The notes under the pieces are model-generated. The model worked only from the letters and a program-made list of their open reading frames with translations. It had not been told where the DNA came from and did not search any database. Positions 12,101 through 25,944 of a DNA stretch of 64,000 bases are shown here, piece after piece. A program made the position numbers and the translations under genes. The DNA comes from Triatoma infestans. Its lineage: Eukaryota; Arthropoda; Insecta; Hemiptera; Reduviidae. Each line of letters starts with the position of its first letter. Position 1 is the first letter of the stretch. The stretch covers positions 124,001 to 188,000 of the forward strand of contig JAAEAF010000231.1 in NCBI GenBank assembly GCA_011037195.1. The letters run 5' to 3'.

Positions 12101-15100
12101 TAAATTTATTCAATACAACTTTTGAATTATAATAACCTATTTATTTTAAAAACAAAACCTAAATTTTCAGAAACTTTTGAAACAAAAATAGTTACAATGA
12201 CAGTTACAAATGAATTATAATAAAAGAGCACAAACAAAATATTATTATACGATAACAGAACTTCAAGTTTAAAAGGTAATTGACGAAAATTCAAAAATAA
12301 TATATTCACTTAAGTTGAGATAATGAAGGAGTTGTAATTTCGTACTCGTTATATAGAAATATAAATATATACGATAATGTTAATGTTATAATTGTAACAG
12401 TTAGTTCAAGTTAAAAGAATCATTAGACAACGAATGGTTTTGTTCTTCAATTTAATACAATCATTTAAAAAAAAAATCAGTAAAAGAATCATGATTGCAC
12501 AGAACCGGCTTTTGAAATAGTTTCCGTTTTTTTTTTTTTTTTTTTTTTAGACTATCACAATAAATGGGCACAAATTTTACCAACAGTAAAAAATTATAGA
12601 ATAATAAAAAATAACAGATTTTAAAAGATAATTAAAATATTTATCTAATGTTTTGTAATTATAAATTTAATATTTTTTTATTTATACTTTAAATTATTCT
12701 TTTAAGTTATTTAATTGTTCTCCTAAAATAAATAATAATAATAATTGAAGTAAACAATAAATATAATGATAATGATGCTAATTATTTATAAATACAAATG
12801 AACAACTGTACAATTTTTAAAAAAAAATATCTGAAATAATCATTTCAATAATAAAAAAAAAGTGAATATAGATTAGATTAATTTTAAAGAGAGATATTAA
12901 ATAAGATAATTTATTTTTTCATAGACAACTCAGCAGTTATAAACCAAGGAAGAAATACATACTAAGAGTTATATTATCTAAATATTATTTCAATATTGTA
13001 TAATGAAAATTAATTGTTATTTGCAGTCATTAATAGAGTTACTTAATAGCCATTGAAATCATCAAACATTTATTACTGATTTTAATTTGGTATAATATTA
13101 CTTATTTTTATTTGTATAGTATACCGGAATGTAAAACTAAATATATATATTTAAAATTATTGAAATCTTCTGTACAAAATGTAAGTAGGAATAATTTAGA
13201 AATTATAATTGTAAGAAGTGATTTGAAACAATTATCTTAATTGATAAATGGATAAATCAGTAAATATGTAACGTTAAAGTCAAGTATTATATAGCTAATA
13301 ATACTTTCCATTAAATTTCTTATTATCTACTACTGCATACATACATATTGTGTATACATAAATTTGAAAATATATACGTATAACAACATCCTTTTCTGCT
13401 TATCTGCTCAAAACTAATATCCTCATACTTGACACGTGTGAGCAGATATTCTTTTACAAAATAAAAAAAAATAATAAAATGAGTATACTTTTCTACTATT
13501 ACTTTTGTTTTTTTTTACTTTTTTTTAGTTAGGTACTACTTTCTGACTACATTTGGTGAAGGTGTCTGGTCTTAGACTAGTGTACTATTTAAATCAAGTT
13601 TAATTACTCAGTTAAGAACGATAAAGGAATATAAATAATAAAAACCGGATGAGAACACTAGCACACGACTTTCACTTACTCAATTTACATAGTTCTGATT
13701 TATTTATTCATTCATTTATTTATACGGGTTACCTTATTGAAATGTCACATATAACTAAACATGTGTATATTATGTGCATCCGAAAAATAATTAAGAAACA
13801 AAACTCGTACTTCTGGTAACCAAATTTTCTTCAATCTCTGTATTTAGGCACAACACATTACATCTTTATTAATATTATATATAAGATAAAATTGTATAAT
13901 ATATTGACCGGCACTTTAGAGGAATGGCGCACCCGTACCCCGCTTTTGTAGGCCTAATCTCCTTAAATAAATTTTCTCGGACAAATGTTTCAAATGAAAG
14001 TTGTAGCTCGCTCGTTCGTGAATGAAAATCGTTAGATCTAAAATTTTATTATCGAATTGGTCCTTTTTCCTCTCTTTTACTCCTAGTAAAATAAGAGAAA
14101 GTATTGTAATCCTGTCAAGTTTTCGATATCGAGTTTTCACCGGAAATATCCGTTTTAACATCCCCTGAGTCCAAAAAAGTGGTTTTTACCAAATGATCTG
14201 TGTATGTGTGAACAAAATAGCTCTAAAACGAAAAACCGCAGAAAGTTGAAACTTGATATTCCGTTTAGGTATACGTCAAAATACCTCAACCGGAAGTACC
14301 TTTACGAGTTTTTTATTTTTTTGCGTTTTTCTCAAAAATGGCTTCGACGATTTTATTAAATTTCTTACATAAACTAAACATGCAAAGATCTACAACTTTT
14401 ATTTAAAACATTTCTCTGGGAAAATTCATTTAAGGGCATTTTTAGGGAAGGGGCGGGGTTATGTTTTTTCTCTAAAGTGCTATCATAGTTGATTATGCAA
14501 TTCTTTCATCCAAAGAAAATTAATTAGAAATAAATAGATGGCCAAAATTCCGAGTTTCAAGGAAATTAGTAAACCAGAAGTACGCTTTTACTGAACAGTT
14601 TTCGACGAATTTCATTAAATTTGGTATACAAATTATAAAATTTGTCAATTATAATTTTGATAACTGGTGTAAGAGAAAGTTGTGTGAGTGTTTCATACCA
14701 GATTTTTTTTGTATGAAAAGATGCTTATTTAATGTAAGATTTTCGTTCTTTCCGAAATTTGGGTGAACTTATTACACGGATTGTCGAGAAACTCACAAAT
14801 TTCAAAAATTACAATCCCATTCCAATTTGTAGCCATTTCTAAGTTATTATAACTATTTAACCATTATTATTATTATTACCATAATAACCTTTTAACTCCA
14901 GGCTTAAAATATATAATTTTACTCCTAGCAAAAGATCGTGTTCAAATTTTCAAGACTGAGTTTTCACCGGAAATACATGTTTTGAGGTGCCCTGAGTACA
15001 GAAAAATTGTTTTTGGCGAAAGGTCTGTATGCTTGTTTGTAGTGAACAGAATTGTAGGAAGCTTAAAAACCTGGTATTCCGGCACTTTCACCGCATCTGG

Positions 15101-18100
15101 CTCCATTGTTTCGGGAAAAATTCATCAAATGGAAGTGTGGCTTTACTTTTAATGTTCTTTGCGGTTTTTCGTAAACGGCTCCAACGATTTTCTTTATACT
15201 TCGTATACTATCTTCACACACAAAATTTCTATGACCAACATTTGAAACTATTTCACGTGAAAATTAATGTTTGGGGGGTTCTGGGGAGAACAGCAGCGTT
15301 AAGCTTTCCTCTAAAATACCACTTAAGTACTTACTACGTATGGTTCTACCACCTATATAATATTAATATATATCAGAAGATTGGTATAATTTAAAATTTG
15401 AAGAAAATCGGTTAACCGGAAGTGTAATTTTGTAGAATTTGAGTTCTTTTGGAATTTTCTCGAAAACGACTATAACGTTTCCTTTAAACTGTGAATACAG
15501 ATACTGCACAGATATAAACATATAAAATATTTTATTTGTAACATTTTTTTGAAAAACTTTTTTAAGGTGGTACTGAGACGTTAAAATTCAAATATGTTTG
15601 TTTAATATTATTGCGCTCTCTATAATTATTCTCTGACTGCCTCGGTCGGTAGGTTAACACTTTTCCCCCATCGCCTTTTCACTTATGTTAGGGCAAAAAA
15701 ATGGGCAAAATTTGGAATTTAAAGAATATTTGTCATTTTATCAAACTATTAAGAGGAGCAAAAGAAAGTAATGAGAGTTACACCAGAATTTTTTTTTTTT
15801 TAAAGGTGTTTTTATATCTAGTTGGAGAATATTTTTTATCAAATTTCATTTTTTCCGAATTTTCTGATTTGACCGAATGAAAGTAAAAAAATTATTTTTC
15901 CAAAATTTGTAACTTGAGTGAAAACCAAATTAAAAGATGGATTAAGGGATGGTGAGATTCAGTCTTTTTTTTGTTTTTTTTTTTTTTAAATAAAAAGACC
16001 TTAATGTTTGCCAATGTTTCGACAAATATATTGTCTTTATCATGGCATAAAAATAAGAAATCTTAAAAAAATCTTCAAAACATGACAACTTTAACTAGGA
16101 AAAATAAAAACTTCAGAACACCTCAACACCATAGCGAATAGTGAAGTGAACGTAGGTGTTCTCAACTTGTTATTTTTCCTAAAATATACATAAGTTTAAG
16201 TTGTCATGTTTTGAAGATTTCTTATTTTTATGCAAAAAAAAAAAAAAAAAAAAAAAAACCCAGACTCTCACTCTCCTTATCCATCATTTAAGAACGGTCG
16301 AGAATTATCTTCCACCAAATTAAAATATATGCCTTTTTTATACGAAAAAATGCTTATTTAAAGTAACATTTTCGTTCTTTCCGAAATTTGGATAAAAATT
16401 ATTACTCGGATTGTTAACAAACTCAACAATTTGAGAAATTTAAAAAATTTCTAAACACCAAATCTAAATTAGGATAAACTGTTAATAGGATTTAAAACTT
16501 AACAAATAAAGAGGTTTTCTACGAATTTAGAATTTGGTACTCTTAAGGGAAAGATCCTTAAATTGACATTTTTTAAAGCTAACGTTTGTGTTAATAGTTA
16601 GTATACTACGTTATATATAGTTAGAATATAGTTATAGTTATGTATGGTATATATTATATACTGAACTTATATATAATACTTATATAGTATATATACTTAT
16701 TTGTATATTTAGATAGTATATAGTTAGTATAGCCTGAAGAATACAAATATTAGCTTCAGAAAGAAAAATCTCTACTTTCAGAAAATGTTATCAAACATTC
16801 AATATGGTGAACTATTTATTACCCATAATTTTGTTTATTACATTTTTGACCATTTGCTAATATTTGATTCTTAAATGTAAAATTAATTAGTGACCTATGG
16901 TTAATTATCAGAATTTTGCAAAATTGAAATTAAGCGAATAAACTAAAAAAAAAAACAAAAAAAACTTTAATTAATGAAAAAAAGCTGTTTTTTACCACTT
17001 CGTAACAAATTTTCTAGGGCCAGTAAAAAGAAAAGAATAATGTACCTATTTGTGAACAATTAATTTTAATAAAAATAATTTTTTAGAAAGAATTCAAAGC
17101 AACCGACAAACGAGTTGTGATTTTGAACTAATTTGGAATTTAATAATTTGTTAAAAGAGTTAAATGTTTTGATCTTCAAACTTTGAAAAGTTTCTTTTCT
17201 TAAGAAACGTTAAGGAGAGCACAAAAAACTGCAAAAAAGACGATATACTTCAAATTATAAAAATGGGATAAAAAAGGAATGTTAGTAGTGGTACAATATG
17301 TGCATGCCTATGTTCAGGAAAAAGGATTAATTGAGTAGCATTGTGGGTGGGTTTCTAGGATGTTACAAAGGATATAATGAATCAGGGAATAGAGTAACCC
17401 TATCATGATGGCCAAATGTGCCAGCGACGACTCATGGGGATTGTTTTTATCCAAGTCATTACGCCACCTTAATCTCTCTGCTTCTAATTGCCCTTGTAAG
17501 GAATCACGACGTTCTACAATTTCTAACATTTCCCTTAAAATTCTTCCTTCTAGTGCCACTTCTTCACTTGTCTTGTCACCATCTATAAATCAAAATTAAA
17601 GAATTAAGATCTTGGTGTCTAAATTTAAATTTAAATAAAATTGACCATCCATTTCAGCATCTGTTTTGAAATAAATAATTAAAATTTTGTCATTAGACAA
17701 TGAAATTTTCAAAGGATGTTTCTTAAAATGAAATTTTAGATAACAACCACATATTTTTTGAAATAAAATGTCTCTTTTCAGAAGAATTGAAATCTATATT
17801 GATCAGAATCTTATATTCTATAATTCAAAAGAAATTTTTATCTAAACTTAATTTACCTGGGGTAGAACTCATCAGCTGTGATAACTGATTTTGAAGCCGG
17901 GCATGCCTATGTTCTAATTCTATTTCTTGGCCCCTGATTAATAACACTTTTTCTTTACTCCTCGCCTCACTTCGCTCTCGCATCAATCGTAACCATTCAG
18001 ATAAGAGTTCACTTTCACTTCCCGTCACACCTATTATACATATAATACATGCCTTAACACTACTAATTAAATAAGTGCAAATGATTTTTTTCCCTTTATT

Positions 18101-21100
18101 ATGATTAAAACTACGATTCGTTTATGAATAATGAAATCAGCAAGTTCTAATAAAAATATTCTTGAATAATTTTTTAGCATTATCCACTATTCAGATTTAA
18201 AACTTTATCATAACAAAATAAACTGTATTTTAAATACCAGTGTCTTCTCCTCTAAGAGCTTTTTCTACAGCAACCCCTTTGGCCTCCAACTCTTTTTGCT
18301 TTACTTCCAATTCTTCCAGCTCCCTTTGAACCTCTTGCGCCATGCGTAACCTAAACGAGAAATTATTTTAGGAAATTTAAAGAATTAATATCTGTAGTTT
18401 TAAAGTTATTGATTTTACAATTTTTCCAAATTTCAGTGAAAATTATCATAGATTATTTATTAATAATTACTCTAGGGATACAATAAGCTTTAATTAAAAC
18501 AAGTATTTCCACCAACATCAAGCATTTTGAATGTGATAAAAATTAATTTACATTTGGATATTGATTTAACCGATAGATTCTAAAATTATATTATTACTAT
18601 GGGTGTGAATAAATTGTGCATAACTGCTCAGACACAATTTTATTTTTTGTCTCACAGGGACGGGTTTCTGAAACTAAAATGTCACCTTCAGCCTGTATTT
18701 GTATTGTAACCTGGTCAACTAAAAATGATTTAACTAAATAAAATTGTGGATATACTGAGGAGTTAAGTCACAATGATTACACCCATAGCTTAATATCATC
18801 CTCACTAATTTAATAGAAGTATGATTACTATAAAAATAGAAACTAAACTTCTTACATTTCACATTTGCTTAGTAAATGAGTCAATTTATTTTAAAACATT
18901 TCTTAAAGTAACCCAAATAATCAAAGAAAAGCCAACTATTTGCTTTTTTTACCAAAAACTATTCCTTAAACATCCGGTTGCAGCACATATTAACCTGACT
19001 TAAAAAAAAAAATCTACCCTGATAAAGCACTGTCCGCTATGCAGCTTCAAGCAAAAGCATCATAAAGCAAACCAGTTAAAAAAGCAAAAACTAGCAATTT
19101 GTTTTATTTATATTTATTGCGAAGAAACTAACTGTCTACTTTTAGAATTTATTTTTTAAAAACTAAAATGTGTATTATTTTAGTGTGGTGAAAAAATTAT
19201 AAATGGCTATAAATGGAATGAAATTAAAACAAATATCAATACAAAATTTCAAAGGCATTGCAGAATACTTGTACTAAATTCTTTATTATATATATATATA
19301 TTTTATTTTGTTAAAAGTAATGCAATGAATTCAACTCAGCACAAGACAGACTTAACAGTTTGGCTTCAATAAATTTTTGAAAAGAATAAACTCAGTTTCA
19401 AATTTCTTAAAATTTTAAAAATTATTTGATCAGCAGCCATTCTCAACTCACATTCACTTTCTTTTTTTACAGCTTAAGAAGAAATATTACGAACATGCCA
19501 AATTTTCGAAATGGATTTTTTGAGCTGCCGTAATTGCTAAAAAATACTTTTAGCGTTTGGTCTGGAATATAGCAGCCTTTTAAATTAAATTAAACACATT
19601 TTAAATTAGTAAATTTTAAGTTGGATGTGGAGAAGCGATCAAGACATCCAACTTACAAATCAAATTAAAGACAACGCGATCATTCATTTTACCATTAGTT
19701 TTATATTGTTTAAAAAAAATAATAATTTTATAAATAATAAATAACAGTTTTTATTCAATTAAAAAAATAATAATTTGGCCTTTAATCTTTTATTTTCACT
19801 AAAGCAATAAAAATGCAGATAAATATAAAAAAAAAATATTAACGAAGAATATTTCTTAAATTATCAAACAAGAATAAATTTTTACCAAGCACAAGAAATA
19901 TATAAATTCATACTGATAAACAAATACGAAAAGATGATGAATTTGTATCATAACAATCATTTTTCTTTTTTTAAGCTTGCCAAAAAAAAAAGAAGTGAAA
20001 ATAATTAATTCTCAAGAATAATAAATTTGCAATAAAGATAAAGTAATTAATTTCATAAACTAAAACTCCTTTTAATAATTATAGAAAATTATATCAAAAA
20101 TGAATAGTACAATCACGGAATGTGATTCATACTTAATGCGTAATTCTCCTGCTATTCGAAGATCTTGTTCCATAAGTCTTAAAAAAAAAAAATTCAACAA
20201 ATGAAATGTAAAACATCAACTAATTTTAATTATTTGAAAGAAAAATTCTTAAGTATAAAATTTTCAATTTGGCCCTGTGTGTGTAACTAACATTCCAATG
20301 AAATACAAACAAATTAAAAATCCAATATTTACAAAATATTGGTAACGCACATGGGCGTAGCCAAGATCTATGTCAGGGGGTAGAATAAGCTACTATCAAA
20401 CAGTCAGGGGTAAATATTCACACTTTCGTAAAGGAATAGAAATTACTTAATATTTTCGATCAAATTGGATAAATTGAAATTTATTTCGTTGAAAATATGT
20501 CCAAGTTTAAGAAGCATTTTTTCTTCTTTGGCTTCTCAAAGTTTTACTTGCTATTGTTTAATTGCTTATATTATATACCTTTGAAAACCAGCTGATCGCT
20601 TAATTAGTGAAATTATTTGTTTCTTGCTCTCTAAAATAAATAGCTATACTGAAAAAAAAGACCAACTGAAGAACGAATTCCCCCTGAAAAAGAAAATACC
20701 CAGTTCACTCAACAAAATGAACAGCAAGAAAGAAGAAGCTGTTACTCAATGGGCTCAAGAAATTTTAGAAAATTGTCAAGATCAGGGTGAGTATAGGATC
20801 TCCTATTTCTTATAAAAAGCCTAGAACTACAAAACCATCCTAACTGTTTGACTTAAATTCAAATAATAATTTCCATGGCTAACCACATTTGAAAAAGATG
20901 AAATGCAGATTGTCTAAACATCAATACACTTTCGTAACCATAAAACATGTGTTTATAGCAGACACAGATACCAACACATAATAAATATGCATTTCGTGGA
21001 GAGAAAATTTGAACCAATGTGAGAAACATTCATAAAACTTTCTCTTAATTCTAATAGGCAGTTTGTTATCCTGCCTCTAGTACTGAGTAAACTGTAAACT

Positions 21101-24100
21101 CTCGCCTCTCGGCGCGTGTGGACAAGGTTCGATTACATTGAGGGTCGAACAAATTTAAAACCCTACGAATTACAAATCTGACGAGTTTCTGGTGCAGAAT
21201 CGGAAATCGACGGTATGTCATGCATTACTTGAACTAATAAATGAAATGGTGCGAGATACAAGGACAGAACAGTGGGCCTATCTATAATAGCCTTACTGCA
21301 GTCTGTCTTCTAGTGGAAGAACCGGTGCTAAATAAAAATAGTTTCCATAGTAGTGGGTCGGCCAATAAATAGCCTACCTTTTCACAAAATAGAGCATCGT
21401 TTAGGTTACTTTCTTTTCTTTGAACTTGACCTACAAAAAAGAATATCAAAAGGAACATTATCGCCATATTTTACTTAATATTTCCGAAAAGGAAAACAAC
21501 GCTGGGCAATGTGATATCTATGGTGAAGATGCTTTGAAATGATGACAGTTTCAAAAAATAGATGCGCTAAATTTCGCTCTGGAAATTTTGAGGTTAAAAT
21601 TCACGCTCGAGAAAACCAGCTGGGGTTGTCGACGACAAAATTCGAACACTAACCGAATCAAATAGGCGTTTAACACAATGAGATTGCCGACAACTTGGAA
21701 AAATTTCAGTAAAATCGATATTTGGATACCAATGAGCTTGGAGAAGTTCATATTGTTAAGCGACTTGACATTGCGATTTTCTTTTAAAACGTGAAAAAAA
21801 AAAGAAGAATCCATGTAATGTAACCGGAAATGAAAAATGGATTGTTTTCAACAATGTTGCATACAAAAGATTGTGGAGTAGGGCGACAAATATGCACAAA
21901 GCACCTCAAAAGCAGATTTACACTATAGAAAGATTATGTTACTTCCGACAGAGTAAGTTATCTGTCAAAATTCCTCAACAGGAAATACCAATTTACTGAA
22001 TAGTTTTTTTCAGTTTTTTTGCGATAATCTCGAAAACGGACCCAACGACTTCCTTTAAACTTATTATGAACTACTCATATAAGGAGATACAACTTTTAAT
22101 TGAAACGTTTCTACGGGAAAATTCATTCAAGGGAGTTTTAGGTGAAAGGTGTGTAGGTATTATTTAAAGACAAGTGTCATGAATCAACGAAACTCGTAAA
22201 ACAACTTTATATTTATAATAAATTAAAGAAACAAACGATACAATCAAATAGAACATTAGGGCCACTGCACTCTCTAAAACTCACTGGTTTATGTTTCTCT
22301 TTTAACCTCTCCACTTTTTTAACCTTCTCAAAACTAGTACCAACCCCTACAGTGGGATTATGTTTTAGTTTATTACACAATTCTATCTCCAAATAATATT
22401 AATTAGAATTAAATATGCTGCCCAAATTCTGAGTTTAAAGTAAATCGTTTCGCCATAAGTGTATTCAGACGGATTTCAATAAATTTGTTACACTAACTAT
22501 GAATACAGAGTCCAGTCACTTTTGTTTTAAGCTTTTTTCCAAAAAAGTTCATTTAAAGAAGTTTTGTAGGAGGGAGAGGTTATGCTTTCCACCAAGAAGT
22601 CATTTTATTCATTTTACATTCTCTCATTGCTATAAAATTAAAAACAAGTAAACATTTAGTAAAAATTATTAGTTTGGAGAAAATTTATCAATCATAACTT
22701 TGTAAATAGCAGTAAGAGATAGTCGGGTGAGTGTTTCACACCAATTTATTTTTTATACTCTTTAGTGTTCAAAATACGAATCCGGTGAAAAATCAATTTT
22801 GAAAATTAGAAACAATCAATATTTCTTCTTAGAGGAGTAAGAAAAAATAAAATCAAAAGATATAAGAAACATGTAACGCTTGTAAACTAAACTAAGATAA
22901 TGGTCAATTCCTCTATTTCACTCAAGGTATTAACTGCTAGTCAATAGGTGCAGTTGGACAATCCGCATGCTGGAAGACATCTGGAACACGGTTACCGAGT
23001 AATACGATTTTTAAATATTTCCATAACGAATTGATTCTGGCTAAAATTGGGGTGGGGTGGGGGGTTATTAATTATAAGGTAATGTGAATACTTAGATGGT
23101 TTTGAAAAAGAAACATTAAAATAAAGAGAAACAATTAACCTATCACTAATAAACTTAACCAATCAGTACTTGGATTTAAATACAAATGATTTGCAAGGTT
23201 AATTTCTTTTTCGCAATTCTCCTAGCAATTTAATAATAAAATTTTGAGAAATGAAACGAAAACTATGTTTTTTTATTTCCGCTTATGTCCTTAATCTTAA
23301 GTTTTCGAGAAAAACATCAACATTAAATATGTTAAAATTGGAAGTCAAGGGGGAAATTTTTGCGCTGAAATTTTTAAATTTGTTTCCTCCGGAAACGAAT
23401 ATTTTTAAGAACTATTACTACGGCCCTTTAATTGTATAAAAAACATTTTTAAAATAAAACCTATTTAATGGCATTATATATTTTCCAAAATAATTCCTTT
23501 ATCTCATAATAGTAAGAGAATGAAATTCAAATAGCTGCTTTAAACATTTGCCAAAAAAAGAAAAAAGAATTACATTTTCATTAAAGATTCCAATTCAAAC
23601 TAGACCTACTTAAGAAATGTGTGCTACATAAACAGTAAATATAAAATCTAACAAAATTATATTCAAATCTAAGGAAGAATATTGATAACTCAAAAACATG
23701 AAACATAATAAAGGTGGGTATTATATCATTAGATATTTAAAAAAAAATATTAATCCAAAATCCAACTAACTTTTCCAAAACGTAAGGACGTTTTTAGTGT
23801 TTAAAGTATAGTCCCTAATTTTTTAAAATACAATTTATAAAATCAAATCAGAACTGTAAATGAAGCTGTGAATACATACGCCTAAATTTACTTTAAGCTA
23901 GCTTGGCCTATCAGGGCAAGCCTTATAAACAGATTTTATTCACTGTTGAAAATGACAAAATTAGATATGGAATAACTATAAACTCTCCAAATTAGACAAG
24001 ACTCTGCACAAACACCCTACCATCTTTCCTATTCTGTGGAGGGGTATTCGCCGTATGGTAAATAGTTCAAAAAGAGACGTCAAAAGAAGGATCATAAGAC

Positions 24101-25944
24101 ACATCAGACATCATGATTACAACAGGAGGCTATCGTCAAATATGTTAGACATCATGACACATTGCTCATTCTATCTGATTATAGAATTCTAACTCTATAT
24201 TATACACTGTATGACAGGAATAAAAAACCAATATACACTCTTGAGAATGAAAGTAGTATGAGTGTGTACTTCATAGAATAAAATAGTAACAGAAAAAAAT
24301 CAGCACCTTGAACGCATATTAACGCAAATGTAAGCATGGATTATACCCACTCTTTCTTTTATAAGCGCTTTTAAAAATGTTTAATGTTCTTTTAATAAGT
24401 GTCCTTTTGATATTTAATGTTCTTTTGTAAATGTTGAAGAGAACGTTGTCAATAATCGTAATATGATCTTTAACTAGCCAACATCAAACTAATTATTAAG
24501 AAAACTAGATACATGAAATAGAAATTTTAAAATACAGAAACAAATCGGTAAGCGCAGAAGATTTTCAATACTGGGTAAAAGTTTTTGCCCTAATATCTTG
24601 AAATATTACTGTAATATAACCTCAATCATAACCCGAATGGATAATTCTCCACATAAATTTCTTTCATAAATCTAAAAGCACATTATATCCAGCTCAAAAT
24701 TTATTTGCATTCTTTGCAAAAATTTATTCTAATTGAATAACCCTATAAGCAAGCTGCTACTTATTACAATTCTAACAATGTGAGACTGCTGTAGAACAAC
24801 TCCAGATATAAGGAGTATGTACACAAAGAAATCGATCGAGTATTTACATTGTTTATTCTAAAAAAAAATAAAAAAAAAAAAAAAAATAGAAATACTTTCC
24901 CAAATTAAGGGTTTGACTAAATACTAAATATTGAGCCTATACTCTTATTTTTATTCTTACCAAATGAAGTAATGGAGTAACGTCAGATATTTTATCCTTG
25001 ATAGCATATTTATTTGTCGTATTCATTGACCGGTTCCGGGCCTTCGCTCATTTTCAGATGTCTTGTTAAACAGTCTGATTTCACAGACTTGCATAAGGTA
25101 AAATCAGATTACACACTCCTGACTGTAAACTGATTCAGTTTCCTCTCCTGAGTAAACTGATATTGTTTAGATAACAGAGTGTAAACTAATTTTGCCCTGG
25201 GTAAGTCTACGTTATCACACTGTTTAACAAGACATCCTACGGTAGGCGAACGCCGAAACCGATCGATGATCACATAATGAAGCAGGCTATCAAGTATAGT
25301 CTCTGACAGTTTCCAGCATTGCAAACCCCATTACCATACACAAATCCATCAAATTTTGGAGCTTTACTAAAAATGAGTATTTACTCATTTTTATTCATAT
25401 CACTCCATAGTATTCCTTTTTTTTAATTAATGGAATGTTATTCAATAAATCAAATAATAATGGGGTGATCAGTATTTATCTAAAAAAAATTGAAAATTTC
25501 AATATGCTTTCGCACCTTCTTATTATACGCCAAAAAAAAAAAGAAAAAAGAAATATTTAACAAAAATCTAACTTAGAAACAACATTATTCAAGTTACTGT
25601 TCGTGACATGGAATATATAACATAAAGGCCGTATATTCTCATAAACACAGAGGGCAAGCTAATTGAATGAATCAATTACAATGAATAATTACAAATTATT
25701 GTCACTTAATAAAAAAAAAAAGCTCAGTCAACAATTAATTACTTTATTACTGAATTAACTGCACAACTTCTTTCTGGTTAAACGAATATTATATAATAAA
25801 ATTTCCTCAATAACTAATATTCTTTTACTCACCTTTTACTTTGTTGCAACCTTGCCAACCTCCTATTCACCCGCTGTCTTTTGACTAGTGAAGTATTGTC
25901 AGTGGTAGAATTGTCACAGATGTCATCCTCGGACACACTATCCT
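9153..25944 (-). CDS. Mical: MICAL exons 28-33: C-terminal bMERB (DUF3585) domain
   Basis: Exons 25833-25944, 20133-20177, 18238-18350, 17857-18030, 17468-17582 and 9153-9225 encode about residues 2105-2313. The bMERB is a three-helix coiled-coil domain that binds Rab8/10/13/35-type GTPases and helps autoinhibit the enzyme. Blocks: [90 protein letters not shown], and the terminal [17 protein letters not shown] followed by TTRQ-stop. Exon 29 is only 45 bp. The last intron is 8.2 kb. The exon 32 donor (AAG-GTGGCG) is weak but phase-correct. Confidence 0.94.

Larger units (their letters stand above)
9226..17467. other. Last MICAL intron (8.2 kb), repeat-rich
   Basis: No coding sequence was found. 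It contains the foldback with the best hammerhead-like core (9463-9723), a second core at 10607-10636, a dispersed repeat array at 13915-16450 and a foldback element at about 15935-16295. The middle (10.7-13.9 kb) is very AT-rich with poly(T) tracts (for example 11861-11877 and 12530-12548) and holds nothing else I can name. Confidence 0.7.
20178..25832. other. MICAL intron 28 (5.7 kb)
   Basis: Holds a plus-strand exon-like ORF at 20624-20787, parts of the dispersed repeat (21950-22780) and a foldback (24979-25330). Around 21050-21250 the GC content rises slightly without a recognisable gene. The rest is AT-rich and featureless to me. Confidence 0.55.

Noticed and set aside
13916..14161. An 81-codon minus-strand ORF
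   Set aside because: It lies in the dispersed repeat, has no protein-like conservation between repeat copies, and no recognisable motif.
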